A stretch of DNA of 64,000 nucleotides, taken from assembly GCF_963675305.1 (NCBI RefSeq), contig NZ_OY776147.1, positions 1,178,001 through 1,242,000 of the forward strand, read 5' to 3'. The position numbers and the translations under genes are program-made. The number at the start of each line of letters is the position of its first letter. The first letter of the stretch is position 1. The notes beneath the pieces were generated by a model. The model made no database searches. It saw only the letters and a program-made list of their open reading frames with translations, and was not told the DNA's origin. Below are positions 25,914 through 35,236 of this stretch, piece by piece. Origin of the DNA: an uncultured Hyphomonas sp. GTDB taxonomy: Bacteria > Pseudomonadota > Alphaproteobacteria > Caulobacterales > Hyphomonadaceae.

Positions 25914-28115
25914 TTAGTAACGGACCACGAGTCGAACACCATAGGTCTCCGGGTCCCCGAGGACGACGAATTTCTGACCGACCACATCTGTGCCTGACAG
26001 GTCGAACAGGCGCTGCTTCACCTCTTCATCGCCAAGGTTTTCTCCCCAGATGCTGAACCTCCAGGACCCGTCATTCGCAGCGATGCCGGCGCTGAGATTG
26101 TAGAGCGTATAGCTCTCGACCCGGCCGTCTGCCTGATTGTCCTGCGTCAGGTAACTTTCGCCCCGGGCGAGGACCGAACCTCCAACGAACCAATCCAGTG
26201 TTTGGGTCAGTGGCGCCTCATAGTCTGCATTCAGATTGAGCGTGTAATCCGGCGCATAGGGTATTTTGTCGAGCGGCGTGCCGTCGGGTAGGATACCTTC
26301 GTCGAACTCGGCCTCTTGCAGAGCAGCGTTCAGGCCGACAGTCAGATAGTCGGTGACCCGCGAAAGCACTTCCAGTTCAACCCCGGTGGAGTGCGCTGCA
26401 CCAGCATTGCTGATCTGCGGATCATAAAGCGGCGTGTTCGGGTTGTCCGTCGTGATCTGGATATCCGTCCAGTCCATGTAGAAGACGGCGAGGCTGGCCT
26501 GCATCTGTCCATCGAACAGTTCCCCCTTCAGGCCCACTTCATAATTCCACAGGGTTTCGGGGTCGAAGGAGATGCCGTTCGCATCGCCCAGTGCATCATT
26601 GTAACCACCGCTCTTGAAGCCGCTCGAGACAGTGACATACCCGATCGTCTCAGGTGTGAACCTGTACCGCACATTGGCGGTCGGCGTCACTTCCGACCAG
26701 CTGTCCGATCCGGTGACGCTGAAATCGCCCCCGAGCAGGCCGAATGGATCAGACTGTGAATAGTCTATCTTCTTTTCTTCGTCCGTGTACCGGGCACCCA
26801 GGGTAACATCGAGTTTCTCGGAGACATTCCATGTCATCGATGCGAATGCGGCGATGGAACGGGTGTCCATACGAGCGTCCGAGCCGGAGCGTCCGCCAGC
26901 GGCCTCCGGTGCGCCGAGCAGGTCTGCAAGGTCAGAGCCGATTTCGATGAAACTGAGATTGGAGGCTTCCTGATCGTAATAATAGGTCCCCAGGATCCAG
27001 TCGAGATCGCCAGAACTCCAGTTCAGGCGAAACTCGTTGGAGAAGCGCTGCGTAGTTTCCGGATCTCCATCATAGAGCCAGCTGAGGGCTGACCGGTCAG
27101 TGTCGGTACGGCTGAAATAGTCGTGCTCGCGATAGGAGGTGATATTGGTGATGTCGACGCCGCTGATGGTCGTCGTGAATGTCGAGGACGCGCCCCAGAT
27201 TTCCGCGGTTTCGACCGGTTGCTGATCTGCGTAGACCTTGCGGTCAAACGGGTCTGCGTTGCGTTCGATCGCGAAGGCATCCAGGACCGAGACGAAAGTG
27301 GTCCCCTCGATATATTTCAGCGTTTCAAATATCAGCGGTTCCTGATCGATTTCTTTGTAGTCGGCGGTGAGCAGCCATTCAGTCTCAACACCGAGATTGA
27401 ACAGGAGCTGCCCCCGTGCCGACCAGGACCCTTCTGTATTTACTTCCTGCCCCAGCACGACGTTGTCGGACAAGCCGCCGCGTTCGGTTTTCTGGAAGGC
27501 GAGGCGACCGGATACGGTATCCTTGACCAGCGGTCCGCTGACGACAGCGCCGATACGGTAATAGTCATAATTGCCGGCCTCGGCTTCCAGCCGGGCCTCG
27601 AATTCGTCTGTTGGCCGGGCAGTCGTGTAGCTGACGGCACCGCCGATCGCGTTCCGTCCGAAGAGAGTACCCTGAGGACCACGGAGTACTTCAACACGTT
27701 CCAGATCGAACAGGTCTACCGCTGCGCCGACACCTTGTCCGAGAAAGACCTCATCGAGATAGTAGGCAACAGCCGGATCTGCGCCGGCTGAACCTGCCCC
27801 GCCAATCACACCGCGAAGCGAAGTGGGGGAGAGCTTGGAATCCCCGAAATTGCCGTACGTCATGCCCGGCGTACGAAGAGCGAGCGCGTCCGGGTCACCG
27901 ATCCCTTCATTGATGAGGGTGTCAGACGTGAAAGCGGTGACGGAAAGGGGAGCTTCCAGCGAAGTTTCCTGTTGTTTCCGCGCCGTGATGACCACTTTCT
28001 GAAGGCTGCGGGTCTGTTCGACAGGTTCGGCTGCATCGGTTCCGGATTCCTGGGCGACTGCGAGTTGTCCGGCAGCCAGCATGGCGATGGCGCTTGTCCA
28101 GATTAGCTTCTTCAT
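25914..28115 (-). CDS. TonB-dependent receptor (partner of the CocE/NonD hydrolase)
   Basis: A 733-aa receptor. The signal peptide MKKLIWTSAIAMLAAGQLAVA precedes a TonB-box region LQKVVITARKQQETSLEAP, a plug with VEVLRGPQGTLFGRNAIGG and a barrel ending GVRLVVRY. The ATG at 28115 follows GGGGAG; an upstream start would lack a signal peptide. It forms an operon with the hydrolase gene. The 23-bp operator at 28144-28166 lies 29 bp before its start. Confidence 0.93.
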   Translation of the reverse strand: MKKLIWTSAIAMLAAGQLAVAQESGTDAAEPVEQTRSLQKVVITARKQQETSLEAPLSVTAFTSDTLINEGIGDPDALALRTPGMTYGNFGDSKLSPTSLRGVIGGAGSAGADPAVAYYLDEVFLGQGVGAAVDLFDLERVEVLRGPQGTLFGRNAIGGAVSYTTARPTDEFEARLEAEAGNYDYYRIGAVVSGPLVKDTVSGRLAFQKTERGGLSDNVVLGQEVNTEGSWSARGQLLFNLGVETEWLLTADYKEIDQEPLIFETLKYIEGTTFVSVLDAFAIERNADPFDRKVYADQQPVETAEIWGASSTFTTTISGVDITNITSYREHDYFSRTDTDRSALSWLYDGDPETTQRFSNEFRLNWSSGDLDWILGTYYYDQEASNLSFIEIGSDLADLLGAPEAAGGRSGSDARMDTRSIAAFASMTWNVSEKLDVTLGARYTDEEKKIDYSQSDPFGLLGGDFSVTGSDSWSEVTPTANVRYRFTPETIGYVTVSSGFKSGGYNDALGDANGISFDPETLWNYEVGLKGELFDGQMQASLAVFYMDWTDIQITTDNPNTPLYDPQISNAGAAHSTGVELEVLSRVTDYLTVGLNAALQEAEFDEGILPDGTPLDKIPYAPDYTLNLNADYEAPLTQTLDWFVGGSVLARGESYLTQDNQADGRVESYTLYNLSAGIAANDGSWRFSIWGENLGDEEVKQRLFDLSGTDVVGQKFVVLGDPETYGVRLVVRY

Positions 28116-28143
28116 TTCGAAAACTCCCCATTTGCCATCTTTA

Positions 28144-28166
28144 AAAATGAATATGGCCTCATATTT
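28144..28166. promoter_or_regulatory. TetR operator candidate, site 1
   Basis: On the minus strand this reads AAATATGA-N7-TTCATTTT, an imperfect palindrome. Exactly the same two half-sites with the same spacing occur at 32114-32136, in front of the MaoC and transporter genes of the same cluster. The TetR gene lies between the two sites. Confidence 0.7.
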
Positions 28167-28291
28167 GTATTTAGATTCAGAAAACTCGTACAAGTCAACA
28201 CCTCATCCCGGGGAATAAGGTGCATTTCGGAAATTTTTTTATCGAATGGACCGTCAGGACACAGATCAGGTCGGTCGTCGGACCGGGAGAA

Positions 28292-29035
28292 CTAGTTTCC
28301 GAAGGCTTTCAAATCGAGTGCCATGGCGCCCAGATGCTCCGGAAGGAGATGACCCGGATAAAGTGCGCGGAACCAAATTACGCTCAGAGCATCCGCCAGG
28401 TCTTCATCGCTCGGACAGGTTTTGCTGAGAAATTCGACCAGGCCTTCGTCAGGATAGATCGCGATCCGGCGAACCAGCTCATCCATCATCGCGCCCAAAG
28501 CAAAAGCCGCAAAAAGTGCCGCTTCATATTCGATAGCGCCTTCCGGATGATTGCGGACAACGCTGCGGGCGATCCTTTCGTGCCAGATCCGGTTGTTGGC
28601 GTGTGCGACGCGGCCAAACTCTGCATCCTCATCGCTGAGCTGCAGGACACACCGCATCAGGCCCGCATTCGCACGCATGATGCCGAGCCAATGCAGATTG
28701 GCCGTTCGGATGGATTGAAAAGGTGACCGTGTCTCGCCTGCGGGAACATCGACGGTCTGCATGCCTTCCAGGAATTCCTGCAGCACACTCAGCGTGATTT
28801 CTTTCTTGTCCTTGAAATAGATGTAGAAAGAGCCGTCCGAGGTTTCGGCCTGCTCGGTAATGTCGACAATGCGCATAGCGTGATAGCCAACAGATTCGAG
28901 TACCTGTGCTGCAGCCAGTTTCAGGCGTTCACGAGTCCTGTCGCCTTTGCGCTTGGGCGGCGATTTTTTTAGCCTTGTGTCCAGCTGTGCCGTAAAACGC
29001 TTGTCCTGGACTTCTACCGCATCCGATTTTGCCAA
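28292..29035 (-). CDS. TetR/AcrR-family transcriptional regulator
   Basis: A 247-aa protein. The TetR helix-turn-helix lies at about residues 30-80 (RTRERLKLAAAQVLESVGYH and SDGSFYIYFKDKKEITLSV), after a basic N-terminal extension (LKKSPPKRKGDRTR). The start is a TTG at 29035 with GGGAGAGG at good spacing; no better ATG is available. It sits between the enoyl-CoA hydratase gene and the TonB receptor gene on the same strand. It probably represses the whole cluster through the AAATATGA-N7-TTCATTTT sites, with a CoA thioester or free acid as likely inducer (inference). Confidence 0.88.
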   Translation of the reverse strand: MAKSDAVEVQDKRFTAQLDTRLKKSPPKRKGDRTRERLKLAAAQVLESVGYHAMRIVDITEQAETSDGSFYIYFKDKKEITLSVLQEFLEGMQTVDVPAGETRSPFQSIRTANLHWLGIMRANAGLMRCVLQLSDEDAEFGRVAHANNRIWHERIARSVVRNHPEGAIEYEAALFAAFALGAMMDELVRRIAIYPDEGLVEFLSKTCPSDEDLADALSVIWFRALYPGHLLPEHLGAMALDLKAFGN

Positions 29036-29179
29036 TTCAGCCTCTCCCGCTGCCCGTGGCAGATTTTGCCGGAGACCGGTGCAAATCTGACGCCATATTC
29101 AACAAACAGGGCACCTCTACCCGAACCCGTCATTTCTTCAAGACATGGTAGTGGGTGAGTGGGATGTGGGCAAAGTCTT

Positions 29180-29932
29180 TCACGGTTTGAAGCTGAAATC
29201 CGCCCCGTTTGTGCTGATCGCGGCAGCAGCATCCAGCATCTGTATCTTTTCCGATTCCAGGGCGGCGTCGAGTTGGTCATGAATTCTGTCCGCTTGCGCC
29301 GTCTTGTAGCGGGTCAGAGAGGCGCGGGGCAGGGAAAGGAGTCTGCCAAGCAGGTGGTCGAGCGCCGCGTCCATATAATTGGAGGGGATAAGCCGCGGGG
29401 CAATTCGGTCTTTTAGCAGTTCGTCGGCACTGACATCCACGCCTGCCCAGATGATTTCACGGGCGCGCGCGGGTCCGCAAACCTGTTCCAGCAGCCAAGT
29501 CACACCGCCACTTGCATAGAGGCCATGGCTAGCTTCAGGAAAACGCATCCTACTAGTTTCGCACCAGAGCGTGAAGTCCGCATTAAGCGGCCAGGCGCCT
29601 CCGGCCCCAATCGCCCATCCCTGCGTGACACAGACCACCGATTTGTGACCCAACATGATCTGACGGGTGACATTCTGGAAGCGGTCCACAATGGCGACAG
29701 CGCTTGTGGCATCTGGTGTGGCTTCGCTTAGCTCGCGCAGGTCTTCACCGGCACAGAAATCCCGGCCTGCTCCGGCCAAGACTATAACATCGACATCCTC
29801 ATCAGCAATCGCCCGGTCGAGTTGCTGCTCAAGCTGCTGCAGCATGTTCCGGCTGATGGCGTTGCGAACGGAAGGGCGGTTGAGCGTTATTCGAGCAACA
29901 CGTCCTGCATGCGTATACAGAACATCGCTCAT
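29180..29932 (-). CDS. Enoyl-CoA hydratase/isomerase family protein
   Basis: A 250-aa crotonase-fold protein. Visible features are VARITLNRPSVRNAISRNML, the oxyanion-hole region GAGRDFCAGEDLRELSE and the second loop WAIGAGGAWPLNADFTLW with RMRFPEASHGL. The second acidic catalytic position of classical hydratases is not obvious, so isomerase or another crotonase reaction is possible. Its ATG overlaps the stop of the acyl-CoA ligase by 4 bp, so the two are coupled. Confidence 0.87.
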   Translation of the reverse strand: MSDVLYTHAGRVARITLNRPSVRNAISRNMLQQLEQQLDRAIADEDVDVIVLAGAGRDFCAGEDLRELSEATPDATSAVAIVDRFQNVTRQIMLGHKSVVCVTQGWAIGAGGAWPLNADFTLWCETSRMRFPEASHGLYASGGVTWLLEQVCGPARAREIIWAGVDVSADELLKDRIAPRLIPSNYMDAALDHLLGRLLSLPRASLTRYKTAQADRIHDQLDAALESEKIQMLDAAAAISTNGADFSFKP

Positions 29933-31551
29933 GATGCTGTGGTTATCGCAATGTCTTCGGCAGCCTGCTTCCGTAGAGCAACCTTGTCGACTTTTCCGAT
30001 GGGAAGCAGCGGTAGTTCGCGAACCAGGAAGAAGCGCTTCGGGATCTTGTAGTTCGCGAGATTATCGCGGCAGTGCGCTTCAAGTGCTTCCACGGTGAGG
30101 TCATCGTTCACCAGTACATAGGCGATCCCAACTTCCTGCCAGACCGGATCGCTGATGCCGATCACCGCGGCAATGTCGACCTTTGGATGGCTTTCGATCA
30201 CATTTTCCACTTCGCGGGGGTAAACATTGTAGCCACCGGATTTGTACATTTCTTTCGAGCGACCCACGATGGTGTAGGTGCCATCGGGGTTGCGTTGGCC
30301 GAGGTCTCCGGTTGCAAGCCAGCCTTCCGTGTTCAGGGTTTCGGCTGTCGCTTCCGGCCGGTTCCAATAGCCGAGCATATTATAGGCAGACCTTGCCTGA
30401 ATTTCTCCGATGACACTCGTTTCTGCAATCACATTATCGCCGTCAGCGAGGCGGACCTGAACGCCCGGCATTGGCCAGCCGACAGTTCCGGACAGGACCT
30501 TGCGATCTTGTGTAGGCGGTACGACTGTCATCGCACCACAGCTTTCCGTCATGCCATAATTGGTGGCCAGTGGCGCACCATGCTGCAGCAAGCGATCCAG
30601 CATGTCCGCCGGCATCGCGGCACCTTCCCAGACGATCAGTTTGACCGCGGAAAGATCGGTTTCAGCGAAACTCGCATCTGCGTACTGGAGCTGGAAGACG
30701 CTCGGTACGGAGGCCCAGAGCGTAATCTTTTCCCGTTCCATGAGTTGCAGAGATTTACTGGGTGAGAAGTTCTCCAGAAACACAATGGTCCCGCCAGCAA
30801 CCAGGGTTGGCGAAGAAACATCGACCACACAACCAATATGGTTCACTGGAAAATAGTTCAGCGTACGCAAGGGGATGACTGGCCAAATGCGATTCTGCTC
30901 CAGGCTGAACTCGACAATGCCCTGATGGTGCAGCAAGGCCCCTTTCGGGCGACCTGTTGAACCGGATGTATAGACGATCATGCAGGGATTCCGCCCGCCG
31001 CAAGCGAAGCGCGCCGATGCGAGGTCGGCATCTGAAACGCCTGCGCCCTCGGTCAGGAAGGTTTCGAGACCAATTCCACCTTCGGGAAGGCTGCCGGATT
31101 GCTCATCAAGCATGACCGTCTGCCGGATGGAAGGCGTGCTTTTCGCTAGAGCTTCCAGTTCCGGGGTGTAATCCCGTCCTTCAATTTTTGACCGCGCGAG
31201 CAGCAGCACTGGTTGGCTGTCGTCGGCCACGTAGGTAAGTTCATTCAATCGGTAGCGCGGGTTGAGCCCGACCCAGATCGCGCCGATGGATGCCGTCGCC
31301 AGGAAGGAAATGAAATAATCCGGGCTCGGCGTACAAAGCGTGGCAACCCGGTCGCCCTTTTTGACGCCCGCGCGGAGTAATGCGCGGGCGAGGGCCTCCA
31401 CCCGTTGGTGGAACTGCCGGTAGGTGACGCGCTGACCTTCCAGCACCATTGCATCGATATCCGGGGTGAGCGCGGCATAGTGACCGACAAAGTCGCTGAT
31501 CCGGGGGAAGGCGGGCGGCAGTGTGATGTCTGCGGGGGCGGGAAGGGACAT
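29929..31551 (-). CDS. AMP-dependent acyl-CoA synthetase
   Basis: A 540-aa ANL-superfamily ligase that activates a carboxylic acid with ATP and CoA. Core motifs in order: P-loop MIVYTSGSTGRPKGALLHH, NYGMTESCG, WLATGDLGQRNPDG, the hinge region GRSKEMYKSGGYNVYPREVE and the C-terminal LLPIGKVDK with catalytic Lys. It lies 50 bp downstream of the MaoC gene and overlaps the hydratase gene. The acid is probably the product of the CocE/NonD esterase in the same regulon. Confidence 0.92.
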   Translation of the reverse strand: MSLPAPADITLPPAFPRISDFVGHYAALTPDIDAMVLEGQRVTYRQFHQRVEALARALLRAGVKKGDRVATLCTPSPDYFISFLATASIGAIWVGLNPRYRLNELTYVADDSQPVLLLARSKIEGRDYTPELEALAKSTPSIRQTVMLDEQSGSLPEGGIGLETFLTEGAGVSDADLASARFACGGRNPCMIVYTSGSTGRPKGALLHHQGIVEFSLEQNRIWPVIPLRTLNYFPVNHIGCVVDVSSPTLVAGGTIVFLENFSPSKSLQLMEREKITLWASVPSVFQLQYADASFAETDLSAVKLIVWEGAAMPADMLDRLLQHGAPLATNYGMTESCGAMTVVPPTQDRKVLSGTVGWPMPGVQVRLADGDNVIAETSVIGEIQARSAYNMLGYWNRPEATAETLNTEGWLATGDLGQRNPDGTYTIVGRSKEMYKSGGYNVYPREVENVIESHPKVDIAAVIGISDPVWQEVGIAYVLVNDDLTVEALEAHCRDNLANYKIPKRFFLVRELPLLPIGKVDKVALRKQAAEDIAITTAS

Positions 31552-31601
31552 GGCAGTATGCTCGGTTCGTCTCGAAAATCAGGGCAGGGTGCAGAAAGCG
31601 C

Positions 31602-32087
31602 TTATTTGTTGATCCAGATCGCAAGCCATTCACCGATCAGGGCGGGGCGTTCCTCGCCTTCGATCTCGATGTGGCATTCGAACTTCACCATCTGACGGTA
31701 TTTTTCATCGGTGTAGTTTTCCAGCGTCTTGAAATGCCCGCGCACCCGGCTGTCCACGGGAATAGGGGACACCAGCCGCATCCGGTCGAAGCCATAATTC
31801 AGAAAATAGCCAACGTCCGCATGATCGCGATCATTCGAGTCGCCCATGGCCGAATGCAGCAGATGGGTCAGCAGCGACATGGTCAGAAAGCCAAATGCGA
31901 TTGTGCGGCCGAACGCGCTGTTTTCAGCAGCCCATTCCGGATCGACGTGCATTGGATCGGGATCAAGCGTGATATCGCCGAAGCCGGAGATCATTGGCTG
32001 ATCAACCGTCACCCATTCCGAGGTGCCGACATTTTCTCCAGGGCGGAACATCGCAAAATCGACGAGACCGGCTTGATTATCACTCAT
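31602..32087 (-). CDS. MaoC-like dehydratase (hotdog fold)
   Basis: A 161-aa single-hotdog protein. The hydratase-2 motif is visible as DITLDPDPMHVDPEWAAENSAFG with catalytic Asp and His, followed by RTIAFGFLTMSLLTHLL, the CoA-binding segment that usually reads IAHGFL. I prefer the ATG at 32087, which has GGGG upstream, over the ATG at 32102. It is the first gene of the leftward operon and follows operator site 2, so it likely hydrates the enoyl-CoA made from the activated acid. Confidence 0.87.
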   Translation of the reverse strand: MSDNQAGLVDFAMFRPGENVGTSEWVTVDQPMISGFGDITLDPDPMHVDPEWAAENSAFGRTIAFGFLTMSLLTHLLHSAMGDSNDRDHADVGYFLNYGFDRMRLVSPIPVDSRVRGHFKTLENYTDEKYRQMVKFECHIEIEGEERPALIGEWLAIWINK

Positions 32088-32113
32088 TGTATTGTGCCCC
32101 ATTTTCTGTTGAC

Positions 32114-32136
32114 AAATATGAGTATGGCTTCATTTT
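32114..32136. promoter_or_regulatory. TetR operator candidate, site 2
   Basis: AAATATGA-N7-TTCATTTT on the plus strand, between the divergent MaoC and transporter genes. It matches site 1 (28144-28166) in both half-sites and in spacing, while the 7-bp spacers differ (GTATGGC here). It could control both directions. Confidence 0.7.
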
Positions 32137-32199
32137 CATTTTTAAGTCAACCGGACTATCGCGCAATCGCGACATTCGGGCGGGACAAAGTGAGGCGAG

Positions 32200-33537
32200 A
32201 TGACCGGAGCGCGTAGAATGGGGCCGACACCACGCAGGATTCTTCTTTCCTACAGTATGGGATCGATCGGGACCGGTCTCTATCTCACTGTTCCAAGCAT
32301 TCTGCTTCTTTATTACCTGACACAAATTCTGGGCATTTCGCCAGCGCTGGCCGGGCTGGCGGTTTTCCTTCCGAGAATCTGGGACGTTGTGACGGATCCG
32401 GTCATGGGTTGGATTTCCGATCGCACCCGGTCTCGGCTTGGCCGGCGGCGCCCATACCTGCTGATCGGCGCGATCCTGACCTCCCTGACATTTGGTTTCC
32501 TGTTCAGTGCGCCGGTGTTTCCGAGCCAGGCGATGAGCTTTGTCTATGTCCTGGTGATCTACGTGCTGAGCGCCACGGCTTACACGGTCTATGCCGTTCC
32601 GTACCTGTCCATGCCGGCTGAGATGAGTGCCGACAGCTCTGAACGGTCCCGCATCATGAGTTATCGCATGACATTCGCGATGATTGGGGTGCTGACCGGT
32701 TCGGCGCTGGCCCCAACGCTCTTGGAGTTTTATGGCGGCGGGCGCGGTGGCTTCGCTGCAATGTCCTGGACCATCGGCGCCATCTGTGCAGGAACCATGC
32801 TTCTGGCATTTTTTGGAACGTCGCAGTCTCCGGACGTGTCCGCCCTCGCCGAGGATGAGCGCGAAAAGGGCAAGCTGTCTGATTTGCGCAAGGATCCAGA
32901 TTTTCTGGCGCTTGCGTTGGCCTATGTGGCTCAACTTGCTGGCTTCGGTGTGTTCATGGGAGCAACGCCCTATTATGTGACTGGTGTCACCGGCCAGAGT
33001 GAAGGTGTCATTTCCGAAATGTTTTTGTCGCTCATGGGCGGTACGGTCGTGTCGCTCTTCGCATGGAACATCATCGCCACGAGAATGGGTAAAGCGCGGG
33101 CGTACCTGCTAGCCGGTTTCATTGTGGCAGTAGGGTTTACATTCTTCTGGCTCACGGCGCTGGATGGTGGAAAGGAAGTAACGCTTGCCGCGACGCTAAT
33201 CATCGGCATTGGTTTCGGGGGTTTGCAACTCCTTCCATTCGCCATGCTGACAGATGTGATTCATGCTGCCCGCCTGCGCGGACGGGACGCTGCTGGCATC
33301 TATACCGGTGCCTGGACAGCCGTTGAGAAGGGCGGCCTGGCTCTGGGGCCACTAATTGTTGGCGGTGTACTGAGCTTCGGTGGATATGTTTCTGCCTCAG
33401 AAACGCAGGGCAGTGAGGCCATCGCTGCCATCCGCGCCGCTATAACACTGGTTCCAGCGACTTTCGTGTTGATCAGCATTCCACTCATATTTCAGTGCCG
33501 GGCTGCTACCTCTGAGGCGGCACTTTCTGGAGTTTAG
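32200..33537 (+). CDS. GPH/MFS-type transporter
   Basis: A 445-aa membrane protein with about 12 hydrophobic segments, of the glycoside-pentoside-hexuronide:cation symporter group (MFS_2). The signature is visible in RIWDVVTDPVMGWISDRTRSRLGRRRPYLLIG and LPFAMLTDVIHAARLRGRDAAGIYTG. It is divergent from the MaoC operon across operator site 2 and probably moves the substrate or its acid across the inner membrane. IS copy 4 begins 21 bp after its stop. Confidence 0.88.
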   Translation: MTGARRMGPTPRRILLSYSMGSIGTGLYLTVPSILLLYYLTQILGISPALAGLAVFLPRIWDVVTDPVMGWISDRTRSRLGRRRPYLLIGAILTSLTFGFLFSAPVFPSQAMSFVYVLVIYVLSATAYTVYAVPYLSMPAEMSADSSERSRIMSYRMTFAMIGVLTGSALAPTLLEFYGGGRGGFAAMSWTIGAICAGTMLLAFFGTSQSPDVSALAEDEREKGKLSDLRKDPDFLALALAYVAQLAGFGVFMGATPYYVTGVTGQSEGVISEMFLSLMGGTVVSLFAWNIIATRMGKARAYLLAGFIVAVGFTFFWLTALDGGKEVTLAATLIIGIGFGGLQLLPFAMLTDVIHAARLRGRDAAGIYTGAWTAVEKGGLALGPLIVGGVLSFGGYVSASETQGSEAIAAIRAAITLVPATFVLISIPLIFQCRAATSEAALSGV

Positions 33538-33558
33538 GCGCCAGAAAAGAGTCGGAAC

Positions 33559-34374
33559 GGGATTGTCAAAGGAAGCGGCCCTTGAGGCGGCTAATCCTGG
33601 TGCTTAGGCTTCAGAAATGAGCCAAAATCCCTTCCGCTACTTCAAGACGTCACCTGAGATTATCCAGCTTGCGGTGATGGTGTACGTGCGTTTTCCGCTA
33701 TCGCTCCGCAATGTGGAAGACCTGCTCCATGAACGCGGTATAGATATCTGTCACGAAACGGTCCGCCATTGGGTGGATCGATTTGGCACTTTCTTCGCAC
33801 ACGAGATCCGCAAACGCCGATCGGAACGAATGAGACAATCGCCGCAATGGCAGTGGCATCTGGACGAAGTCTTCGTGAAGATCCGTAGGAAGACACACTA
33901 CCTATGGCGCGCCGTCGACCATGAAGGAGAAGTCCTGGAGTCCTTCGATACGAAGACGCGCGATAAGGCTTCCGCATTGAAATTCATGCGAAAAGCTATG
34001 AAGCGCTACGGCAATCCACAAGTCGTGGTGACTGACAAGCTTCGGTCCTATGGTGCGGCGATGCGCGAAATCGGTAATGCTCGTCGCCGCGAAACCGGCC
34101 GTCACCTGAATAATCGCGCAGAGAACTCACACCTACCATTCCGACGAAGAGAGCGAGCGATGTCTCGATTCCGGAGGATGCGAAGTCTACAGAAGTTCGT
34201 CTCAGTCCATTCGTCTGTATACAACCACTTCAATCATCAAAGGAATATCGAGAGCAGGGCCAGGTTCAAATCTCTACGTGACGCCGCTCATTTCGAGTGG
34301 CGCGAGCGTCTGGTTGCCTGAGATCTGCTAGTCAGTGAAAATCGGAGGCTGGTTCGACTTCGTCTGACGGCACC
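33559..34374 (+). mobile_element. IS6-family insertion sequence, copy 4
   Basis: Left end GGGATTGTCAAAGGAAGC and right end (minus strand) GGTGCCGTCAGACGAAG. It is about 816 bp in the same orientation as the other copies. Flanking octamers GTCGGAAC and TGAATGTC differ. It separates the TetR-controlled cluster from the N-ATPase operon. Confidence 0.85.
33617..34321 (+). CDS. IS6-family transposase, copy 4
   Basis: A 234-aa intact transposase. The catalytic acids are present in LDEVFVKIRRK, VVVTDKLRSY and NNRAENSHLPF. Distinguishing changes are KIRRKTHYLW where others have KIRGKTHYLW, ESFDTKTRD where others have ESFVTKTRD, and the terminus AAHFEWRERLVA. A change in the conserved glycine could affect activity; this is untested. 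Confidence 0.93.
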   Translation: MSQNPFRYFKTSPEIIQLAVMVYVRFPLSLRNVEDLLHERGIDICHETVRHWVDRFGTFFAHEIRKRRSERMRQSPQWQWHLDEVFVKIRRKTHYLWRAVDHEGEVLESFDTKTRDKASALKFMRKAMKRYGNPQVVVTDKLRSYGAAMREIGNARRRETGRHLNNRAENSHLPFRRRERAMSRFRRMRSLQKFVSVHSSVYNHFNHQRNIESRARFKSLRDAAHFEWRERLVA

Positions 34375-34426
34375 TGAATGTCAGCAATGTCCCCAATCGC
34401 AAAGAGTCTGTATCTGCGCTTAAGGG

Positions 34427-35236
34427 TCAGCGTTTGTAGGCTGATAACTCTATCATTTCCGTTGTCATTTGCTCCTGTCGGGCCTGCTGGTAAGCCTGCT
34501 CTACTTCCGTCCGGCGCTTGCGAAGATTGTTATGCGCCCGGGCCATGGCTTCAACTCTTGCGCGGGCTTCCGTTTCGGCTCCCTGCATCATGACCCGGGC
34601 GACGCTGGCAAACAGTGCTTCCTGAAGAAGGCCAGTCAGTAGCTCGGCCGCGGGCAGGGTCGTGATAGGCGGGATCTGCGACGTGCCCTCCTCCGGTGGG
34701 GCTGGCGGGAACAGGCGGGATAGGGTCGGGCTGTGTCCAGCATGTAACGATCCGGTCAGGGCGTGGATCACACCGGGATAATGTACCGACTGTTCAACCA
34801 GCACATCTGTCGTCTGGCTGGCCAGTGCCGGAATGGCCGCAGGATGCCCCGGCAGGTCAGCCGACCAGAGGGGCTTGTGGCCGGCGGCTTTCAGCATGTC
34901 TTCAGTCCGGGCGCCGATCACGATCAGCCCCATGCCAGGCTTAAGCGTGGATTGCGCAGCCACGGCAATGTGTTCCGGATAGGCACCGCAAAAGCCCTGC
35001 GCTGCACCGACCACAAGCAGCAGGCCTGGTCCTTCCGTCTCCATCTGCGGGGCTGACGCCGCGAGCGAAGTCGCCAGCGCATGTGTCACGGTCCCGGCAT
35101 AAGCATCGATCGCCCTGACGGCGGTATCCGCGGAACTAGCGTGACCGGCCGCGATAGCGCGCAGCGCGCCGACAACATCACCTATCTCGTCGAGGCTTTG
35201 TAGCCGGTGTTGGATTTCTTCTGGGCGCTGGCTCAT
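34427..35236 (-). CDS. atpG: N-type ATPase gamma subunit
   Basis: A 269-aa divergent F1 gamma subunit, last gene of the leftward operon. It begins MSQRPEEIQHRLQSLDEIGDVVGALRAIAA, the N-terminal coiled-coil, and ends with ARVEAMARAHNNLRKRRTEVEQAYQQARQEQMTTEMIEL, the C-terminal coiled-coil that forms the rotor axle. The central domain differs from housekeeping gamma subunits, as expected for the N-ATPase group. It overlaps atpA by 4 bp. Confidence 0.9.
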   Translation of the reverse strand: MSQRPEEIQHRLQSLDEIGDVVGALRAIAAGHASSADTAVRAIDAYAGTVTHALATSLAASAPQMETEGPGLLLVVGAAQGFCGAYPEHIAVAAQSTLKPGMGLIVIGARTEDMLKAAGHKPLWSADLPGHPAAIPALASQTTDVLVEQSVHYPGVIHALTGSLHAGHSPTLSRLFPPAPPEEGTSQIPPITTLPAAELLTGLLQEALFASVARVMMQGAETEARARVEAMARAHNNLRKRRTEVEQAYQQARQEQMTTEMIELSAYKR

